Assembly: GCA_937915975.1 (NCBI GenBank)
Contig: CALGGL010000325.1
Coordinates: 1 to 9,399, forward strand
Length of the DNA stretch: 9,399 nucleotides
Origin: an uncultured Lachnospiraceae bacterium
GTDB lineage: Bacteria > Bacillota > Clostridia > Lachnospirales > Lachnospiraceae
Reading direction: 5' to 3'
The position numbers and the translations under genes are program-made. Positions 1 through 7,200 of this stretch are shown in pieces. The notes beneath the pieces are model-generated. The model was not told where the DNA came from. It did not search any database and was given only the letters and a program-made list of their open reading frames with translations. Numbering within the stretch: position 1 is the first letter of the stretch; the number at the start of each line of letters is the position of its first letter.

Positions 1-18
1 GATCTAAGCACATAAAAC

Positions 19-24
19 AGGGAG
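19..24 (+). promoter_or_regulatory. Ribosome binding site of the NERD gene
   Basis: AGGGAG lies six bases before the ATG at 31, a good Shine-Dalgarno match and spacing, and it supports that start over the second in-frame ATG at 40. The promoter, if any, is outside the window because only 30 bases precede the gene. Confidence 0.7.
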
Positions 25-30
25 ATTAGT

Positions 31-759
31 ATGGCACACATGATTCCGCCAATTCCCAAGTCGTTTGATCCTAAGAGCGAAGAGGGAATTGTATTTAATG
101 CTCTTCGTAAACTTCCTCCTGATTACTATGTATTTCATAGTGTTTCGTTCTCTGTAGTTGATAGCGGAACGCTTTATGAACGGGAAGTGGACTTTGTTGT
201 TGCAAACCAGAAAAAAGGAATTCTGTGTATTGAAGCAAAGAATGGATCCGGCATTTGTTACGACGGTCGATGCTGGAGATATAGTTCTGGTCTTCCGATG
301 GAACATGACGGACCGTACCATCAGGTGGCAACGGCAAAAAGAGGCATTATAAGCAAAATCCGTTGCCATGCAAATCCAGAAGTTCAGGCCTTATATGATA
401 AGTGTAAGGTTATGCATGCTGTTTTCTTTTTTAAGCTTTCAGAAATTGATTTTAATGAAATGGTCTACCAAGGGTTACCGGAGGAAGCAGACCCTAGAAT
501 CACACTGCTTGCTGAAGACTTAATTAATCCAACCAAGAAGATAGCGGACATTTTCTCAGTAAAATTGCCGCGTGAAAAATATGTAGAAGAAGCCAAGATG
601 ACAGAAGATGATTTTTCTCTCCTCTTGGAATCTGTTCTTTGTCCTGTTTTTAACCTGGTCCCTTCACCCGTAGCCAAAAATGTTGCGATGGTCGAGCAGA
701 TGAATCAGCTCTTACGTGAGCAGTATAAACTTCATGATTTTTTGTATTTAACATCATAA
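31..759 (+). CDS. NERD (nuclease-related) domain protein, probably a C-terminally truncated NERD-helicase
   Basis: The 242-residue product carries an N-terminal NERD domain (about residues 14-130), a PD-(D/E)XK-type nuclease-like fold. The visible core is a Glu pair at 17-18, Asp54 in the strand REVDFVV, and Glu68-Ala-Lys70 in GILCIEAKNG, so the expected catalytic set looks intact. There is no signal peptide or membrane segment, so it should be cytosolic. In many Firmicutes this domain opens a longer protein in which a segment resembling LLREQYKLLDFL leads directly into the Walker A motif of a superfamily 1 helicase/ATPase. Here LLREQYKLHDF (227-237) is followed at once by LYLTS and a stop, so the ATPase part is absent. 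The stop lies in DNA that reads on the other strand as an Rpn-family gene remnant, which suggests truncation by rearrangement or a false assembly join. A genuine stand-alone NERD protein is possible but less likely. The role is inferred (DNA processing or repair); the nuclease activity of this family is mostly predicted. Confidence 0.85.
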   Translation: MAHMIPPIPKSFDPKSEEGIVFNALRKLPPDYYVFHSVSFSVVDSGTLYEREVDFVVANQKKGILCIEAKNGSGICYDGRCWRYSSGLPMEHDGPYHQVATAKRGIISKIRCHANPEVQALYDKCKVMHAVFFFKLSEIDFNEMVYQGLPEEADPRITLLAEDLINPTKKIADIFSVKLPREKYVEEAKMTEDDFSLLLESVLCPVFNLVPSPVAKNVAMVEQMNQLLREQYKLHDFLYLTS

Positions 760-985
760 ATTCAGAATAAAATTCAGGTGTCAGATGTTTGATATTAAAA
801 TCAATTATTCCTATATGCATCGTTGGGTGAACCATAATATAATCCTCACCGCTTTTTAGATGGTCAAATGCTCTGCAAAGATATGTAAGTGAGCGCTCCG
901 GCCAATTACCATAATCTATAACCTGCATTTCAATATTTAAAATCTGATTATCGTTTAACAGGATTTTTAAATCTATATATTTCAT
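725..985 (-). pseudogene. Remnant of an Rpn-family PD-(D/E)XK nuclease/putative transposase (PDDEXK_2)
   Basis: On the minus strand, about 87 codons resemble the middle of Rpn-type recombination-promoting nucleases (the family also called PD-(D/E)XK nuclease family transposase). Recognisable pieces in order are KYIDLKILLNDN, then NIEMQV with the Glu-x-Gln of this family's active site, then WPERSLTYLCRAFD, LKSGEDY, HIGIIDF and TPEFYSEFMMLNTKNHEVY. The probable catalytic Asp is at 973-971 and the Glu-x-Gln at 931-923. Family members are usually near 280-330 residues. Here the first third (the part before the catalytic Asp) and the C-terminal part are missing. Upstream, the frame continues to 1042 only through the promoter region of the next gene; downstream, it runs to 650 as antisense of the NERD gene. 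No ribosome binding site or plausible start was seen. It is therefore a dead fragment, with no frameshift inside the piece that remains. The family assignment is from recognised motifs; the limits are approximate to about 15 bases. Confidence 0.8.
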
Positions 986-1020
986 TTGTTTTTGCAATAA
1001 ACCTATGGTAAAATTAATAT
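986..1020 (+). promoter_or_regulatory. Probable sigma-A promoter of the giant surface-protein gene
   Basis: Two overlapping sigma-A-like arrangements are visible. One is TTGTTT (986-991), a 17-base gap, and TAAAAT (1009-1014) with an extended -10 TGG just before it (1006-1008). The other is TTGCAA (992-997), a 17-base gap, and TAATAT (1015-1020). Either would start transcription near 1021-1027 and give a leader of about 80-87 bases before the TTG start. The site abuts the broken N-terminal side of the Rpn remnant, so the large gene has its own promoter and need not be co-transcribed with the NERD gene. No operator or riboswitch-like fold was seen in the leader. Confidence 0.55.
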
Positions 1021-1093
1021 GATATTTTGTAATTATTATCACGAAAGAAATTATTAACTGAAATGATAGAAAGAATAATCAGGCAGTTTTAAA

Positions 1094-1099
1094 AGGAGG
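1094..1099 (+). promoter_or_regulatory. Strong ribosome binding site that fixes a TTG start
   Basis: A perfect AGGAGG, within AAAAGGAGGA, ends eight bases before TTG at 1108-1110. The next in-frame ATG is at 1147, inside the hydrophobic core of the signal peptide, and has no such site. The spacing and the signal peptide both choose TTG as the start. Confidence 0.85.
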
Positions 1100-1107
1100 A
1101 ATAAATA

Positions 1108-1209
1108 TTGATTAGAGGTCGATTAAAAAGGTTTATAGCTTACGTTATGGTGTTTGTTCTTATCGCAGGACTTGTACTTATAGACGGTCATAATAATAAG
1201 GCGGATGCC
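1108..1209 (+). other. Signal peptide coding segment of the giant protein
   Basis: Residues 1-34 have a basic start (Arg3, Arg5, Lys7, Arg8), a hydrophobic core from Phe9 to Ile25 (FIAYVMVFVLIAGLVLI), and a polar stretch ending Lys-Ala-Asp-Ala. The Ala32-x-Ala34 pattern fits signal peptidase I cleavage before Gly35. The mature protein should therefore leave by the Sec route. Confidence 0.85.
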
Positions 1210-4200
1210 GGCTACGAAACAGAGAAAGAAAGCATACTTGCAACCGATACAGATGCAGAATCTGAGGATTTAGGACATGATGACATTATAGACACTTCCG
1301 AAGCTTTACCATCGGATGATGAGCAGGAAAATAAAGAAGAAAATGTATATGGTAAAGAAGAAGCAAAAGAGCCGGTAGATGACGAAGTTGAAAGGGTTGA
1401 ACCGGAATACAATAATGATAATGCTCAATCGCAAGATAACAAAGATAATACTGAATCAACAGAAGATTCATCTGAAGAAAAAACGGAAGCTGAAGCAGCA
1501 GATGATAATGAGGTCATGCCTTATTTTAGTCAGGAAAAAACCATAGATGGTGTGACTGTCAGAGTAACAGCCGAAGAAGGTACATTTTTAGATGGTGCAT
1601 ATCTCGTTGTAAAAAAAGTTTCGTCAGATGTTTTAAATGAAATTGACGAAGCAGTAGAAGAAAAACGAGGAAATGTAAATGTCGCAGTTTCCTATACATT
1701 TGATATAAAGGTCATAGGAAGAGATGGGATGGAGATACAGCCTGCAGACGGAAAGTCTGTACAGGTTTCATTTTCAGTGGCAGAAAATACAAATGAAAAT
1801 CTTGATACATCTGTATATCATATAGAAGATGATGATTTACATGCTGAAAAGCTTGCCATAGATGTATCCGGAGATACTGCGACTGCATATACGGACGGTT
1901 TTTCATACTATACAGTTGAGTTTACATATAATGAAAAGCAGTATGTGATGGAGGGAGATAGTACAGTTGCTCTTACTGATATTCTTTCCTTTGTTGGAAT
2001 TACCGGGACAGATGGAAATGTAGCAAAAGACAGTGATATTACTTCTGTAAGTGTCAGTGATGAGAGCCTTTTCACTGCGTCAAATACAAGTGGAAAATGG
2101 ATGGTAACAGCGCATCAGGCATTCCATACAAATGAATGGATGAAGGTTACGGTTGATGGCGTGGAGTATGAGATTGTGGTGACGGATGCGACGACATATA
2201 CGACATCTCAGTCGGGACTTGGTTGGAATGATGGAGATATATTTGTTTGTAATGGTTCCACATATGAATTTAATAAATCGGGTACAGGTTATTTTGTGTA
2301 TATAAAAAAAATCGATGGTCAAACTTCTGAATATCACGAGAATCGTTCTGCAAAGATCGAGGGTACAACAATAACAGTATATAGTGATGAAAATGTAACT
2401 TTTTCTTTGCCTAGTGGTTATAATGCATGGCAATTAAATGTGGTGTATGACGATGGCGATTATAATTGTGGTTTTACACCTGTAAATGTTGTTCTTACTG
2501 TAGATCCTACATATGTTGTGTCAGGAAATACTTATACCTACAGCGGTTCATCAAAGAATCTTGTTACAACAAGTGGAGAAGGCGGAACAATTTATTATCG
2601 TTATAAGAAAAGCACTAATTCAAGCTATTCAAGCTGGCAGACAAGTATTCCGACTGCAACAGATGCCGGAACTTACAATATCCAGTGGTATTCTGATGGA
2701 GATTCGACTTATAATGCTAAGGGAAGTTCAACCAGCCCCGCAGGGACTGTAAATGCTACAATTAATAAAGCAGATAACCCACTGTCTTATACTTCAACAC
2801 AGTCTGTAACTAAAAGTTATAGCACATCTTTACAGACAGCTTCACTTACAGCAGCAACAAATAATCAAGGTACGCTAAGTTATGCGATAAACAGTCAGAA
2901 AGATAGTTCAAATGCGACAGTTAGCTATTTTTCTTTAAGTGGAACGACACTTAACATAGCAGCAAATACACCTGCCGGTACATATAAGGTGATTGTAAGA
3001 GCATCAGCGGATGGTAATAGTAATTATGAAAGTGGTTCTATAGATTCAACCGTTACGGTTACTATAAGCAAGGTAGCTTCAACAACTCCAACACTGACGG
3101 CCTATACCGGAACTTATGATGGAAGCGAACATACTGTTACGGTTTCAGGAGGAAGCGGCGGTACGATTAAGTACAGTACTGATAATACAAATTGGACTAC
3201 TACGAAACCTGCAAGAAAAGATTATGGTACGACGAAAGTGTATGCTAAGGTTTTTGGAGATGGCAATCATAATGATTCAAGTATAGTAAGTGCCGATATT
3301 ACGATAAATAAAAAAGAGGTTGGTCTTAACTGGTCCAACACGACATTTACATATGACGGTGATGCACACATACCGACAGCTACGGCGAGCGAGCTTATCG
3401 GAAGTGATATATGTTCAGTTACGGTAACCGGCGAAAAAATAGATGCGGGAACATATACAGCAACTGCGAGTAATCTGTCAAATGATAATTATAAGCTGCC
3501 GTCTGAGGTCACAACTTCATTTACGATAAATAAGTGTGAAACAACTATAACTATCGAAGTTTCTGATATGATTTATACGGGAGAAGAACTTAATCCTGTA
3601 CCTAAGGTAACGGCGGACAATAATGGTAATAAGGTTATCCCTGATTCAGAATACACTTGCCATTATACGGATAATATCAATGAGGGTACAGCGACAATTA
3701 CCATAACAAATAAGACCAACGGAAATTATGAAATCACAGAAAATTTAAAAACATTTACCGTTATACCTAAAAGTATTGCAAATGATAATACTGAGACGAC
3801 AGATAATAAATCGAGCCTTAAATCTGTTTCGATAGAGGACTTTCCGGATGTAGTATACAGCGGAGAGGAACAGATGCCGGAAACGACCATTAAATATAAT
3901 GGTATGACATTAAAGGAGGGCAGAGACTATGTCCTGACTTATATAGATAATTTAAATGCCGGAACTGCAACCGTGACCGTAACAGGACAGGGTAATTATA
4001 AGGGAACGGTTACAAAGACCTTTACGATTGCTCCGCTACCTTTAACTGAATCAGCAGAGAACTTTATCCTTGCACTTGACGGAAGTTCTTATGTATATAA
4101 CGGACAGCCACAGACACCGGCAGTTACACTGACACGAGGTGATGGAACCGAACAAAAGAAGCTTACCCTTGTTGAAGGTACTGATTATGAGATTACTTAT

Positions 4201-7200
4201 AAGAACAGCAACACTGACGGAAGAGCAAAGAATTCAAATGAGTATGATACGAAAGATACAAATGCGGTAGATGCCGGTACGATTACCGTTCGTGTAACAG
4301 GTAAGAGCAATTATAGTGGCTATTTGGAAAAAACTTATACCATAACCAGGCGTGAGGCAGAAGTTTACGGACTTATAGCTATCGATAAAATATATGATGG
4401 TAATACAACTATAGCACTTGATTCGACCAATGCATCACTACATAACCTTGTTGCAGGTGATGAGGACTATGTTTCAGTTTCCACATCAGCAACCGGTGAA
4501 GCGGAAAGTGCAGATGTTGGAACAGACATCAAGGTGAATATCAAAGATGCCGAGCTTAGCGGTGATTATGCAGGAAACTACACACTTACAAGTGTAAATC
4601 CTGTTCTGGTAGATATCACGAAGAGAGAGCTTGAAGATGAGATGGTTTCTCTTGCATATGAAAGAATTACCTATGACGGTACAGAAAAAGAACCAGTGGT
4701 AAATCTCACCGATATGGTTGATGGAGTTAATATTATTGGAGCATCAGATTGTGAGATAGTCTATGAGGATAATGTACATGCAGGTACTGCAACAGTTACT
4801 GTAACTGCAACGGATGCCGGTAATTATTCAGGCAGTGTTACAAAGACATTTACGATAGAGAAGGCAGAGGTTACACTTACGGCAGAGAATAAGACGTCTG
4901 CTCATGGCGCTGACATAAAAGAGCTTACATATGTAGTTGATGATAATTTAGACAGCATATATGACGGAGATTTAGCCGGACTTAATATCAAGCTTGATAC
5001 AACAGCCAACAGAAAGTCAGCGGTAGGTACTTATCCGATTACTATAAGCTATACTGCTAATGATGATTATGATATTACAGCCGTTGACGGAACTTACACA
5101 ATTACAAAAGGTTTAATAGACGACAATGTCAACATAACGGTTAAAAATGAGACAGTCGTTTATAACGGGGAGAATCACTCTGCAACTGTAACTGCATCGG
5201 GCGTATCGGCTTCGGATGTATTTACAATCTATTACAGTACGGAGAGTGCGGAGGATGCTCAGGCTAAGGCTGAGAGTGAAGATGAGAACGTCAGAGAAGC
5301 TGCTAAGATAGTACCGTCATTTAAAGACGCAGGAACTTATACTGTATATGCCTATGTGATTTCCGATAGTTATGAGGGCGGAAAGAGTGCAACTGCCAAA
5401 GTAACTATACTGAAAGCACCGCTTACTGTAACAGCTAAAGATAGAACGGTTACATATGGATATGAAGTTCCGGTTGATACTGATACTCTTGCGAATGTGA
5501 CAATTGAGGGATTGGTAGATAGTGATAGTGCTGTAACAGAAAGCTTTTCCGTAACAGTAAACTATAACACTTCCTATGTGCAGTATTCGGATGTAGGAAC
5601 TTATACAATCCGTCCGGAGATTGAGGACGATTCTACACATGAAGTATTTAAGAATTATGATATAACTTACGCAACAGGAACACTGACAGTTAATCCGAAG
5701 GTATTGACTGATGAAGACTTTACATGGACACCTGATACGCATACATTTACCTATGACGGAACAGCAAAGGGCTTAACTGCAACAGTTACTGTGCTTAATA
5801 ATGATGATGTCGTTGTAAGCGAGTATGAAGGTAATTCCAACATAAATGTTAATGCAGAAGGAGAGCATTATACAGCTTCGGTTGTAAGTATCGGTGGAAG
5901 TAAGGCAGGAAATTACAGCTATGACAGAACCGCAGGTGAAGCTTCATGTGAATATACGATTACCAAAGCTGAGAATAGCTGGGTAGTAGAGCCTGCAATA
6001 CAGGCAGAAATACCGGAAGGCGCTACGTATGAGCCGGTTGGTAAGGCGAAGTTTGGTGAAACGGTATTTACTTATTATACGGATGTAGATTGTACGACTA
6101 AGACAACTATTGACGAAACCGGCAGTGGTGCAGCTACAGAAGGTGGCAAACCTACAAAACAAGGAGCTTACTACCTAAAAGCAACAGGAACATCAACGGA
6201 TAATTATGATGCACCTGAGGAAAAAAAGATTGGATTTGAAATTGTAGCGGCTAATGAAAGTAAAACAATCATCTATGTAACAGGTATTGCTAAGAATACT
6301 AATGGAGACAAGCTTACAAGTATTACCTATGGTGATACAGCACCGGCGTATGGATATGAGTTAGCAACAGGTGCAAGCATTACATTAAGTGAAGATGATG
6401 AGACAACAATTAAGTCATACCTTGATGCTAATATTGCCGTAACAAGCAACTATGACACTGAAAATGCCAATCAGAGAGGTGTTGGAGCTTACACAGTTAT
6501 ACCTGCGTTAAAGAGTGAAACAGCAGGAACAAAACCTGAAAACTATGAGTTTGTATTTAATGCAGGTGAGTTTACGGTTGAGAAGAGGACTCTTACCGTA
6601 AAATGGCCGACACCAAACGAGTTTGTCTATACAGGCAGCGACATTACCTATACAGCAACTCTTGATGGTATAGTTTCAGGTGATGATGTAACCATTGGAA
6701 GCTATGTAAATGATGATACATATAAGAATGTTGCAACAGCTGTAGGTGCTTATACAGCCAAGGTAGATACAACAGGCCTTACAGGAAGTGCAGCAGCTAA
6801 TTACCGTTTAGATGATACAGCAGAGGGAAATACAGCTACTTGGAGAATTGTAGCGGCAGACAATGAGATAACCGGTCTTTCCGTAAGCGACTGGTACTAT
6901 GGCGAGCCTGCTATATCTCCTGTCGCAACAGCTAAGTATGGTGAGGTTCAATTTAAGTATGTAAATAAAGATGATACTGACTGGGCAAATGAAATCTTAT
7001 GGCCTGTAACAGGCTCAGATGGATTGCCTACGGCTGTTGGAACTTACAAGATATATGCTTATGTAGAAGAAGGTTCTAATTACAATGCTGTAGCAACAAA
7101 TAAGGAAAATGCGCCGACATTTACCATACATCCGGCAGAGATAGCAATTACTGCTGATAACAAGGAGAGTAATTACGGTGCCGATATAGTGACTCCTTTA

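Noticed and set aside
760..800. Rho-independent terminator after the NERD gene
   Set aside because: No GC-rich stem followed by a T-run is present. The sequence there is explained by the minus-strand Rpn remnant.
650..1042. A complete 130-residue minus-strand gene
   Set aside because: Only residues 20-106 resemble a family. The first 19 residues are promoter-region DNA, the last 24 are antisense of the NERD gene, and there is no ribosome binding site.
31..1042. A two-gene defence system made of a NERD nuclease and an Rpn nuclease
   Set aside because: The Rpn part lacks both ends and is convergent with the NERD gene with overlapping homology. The pattern fits wreckage at a breakpoint better than a working pair.
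1033..1078. Hairpin or regulatory fold in the leader of the giant gene
   Set aside because: Only a weak six-base A/T pairing (ATTATT with AATAAT) across a long loop was found. There is no terminator-like U-run or known riboswitch core.
5317..5742. Minus-strand open frame of 141 residues
   Set aside because: It is antisense to strongly patterned repeat domains, rich in Cys, Ser, Ile and Tyr as expected from reversed repeat codons, with no start signal. The other minus-strand frames within 1200-8600 fail for the same reason.
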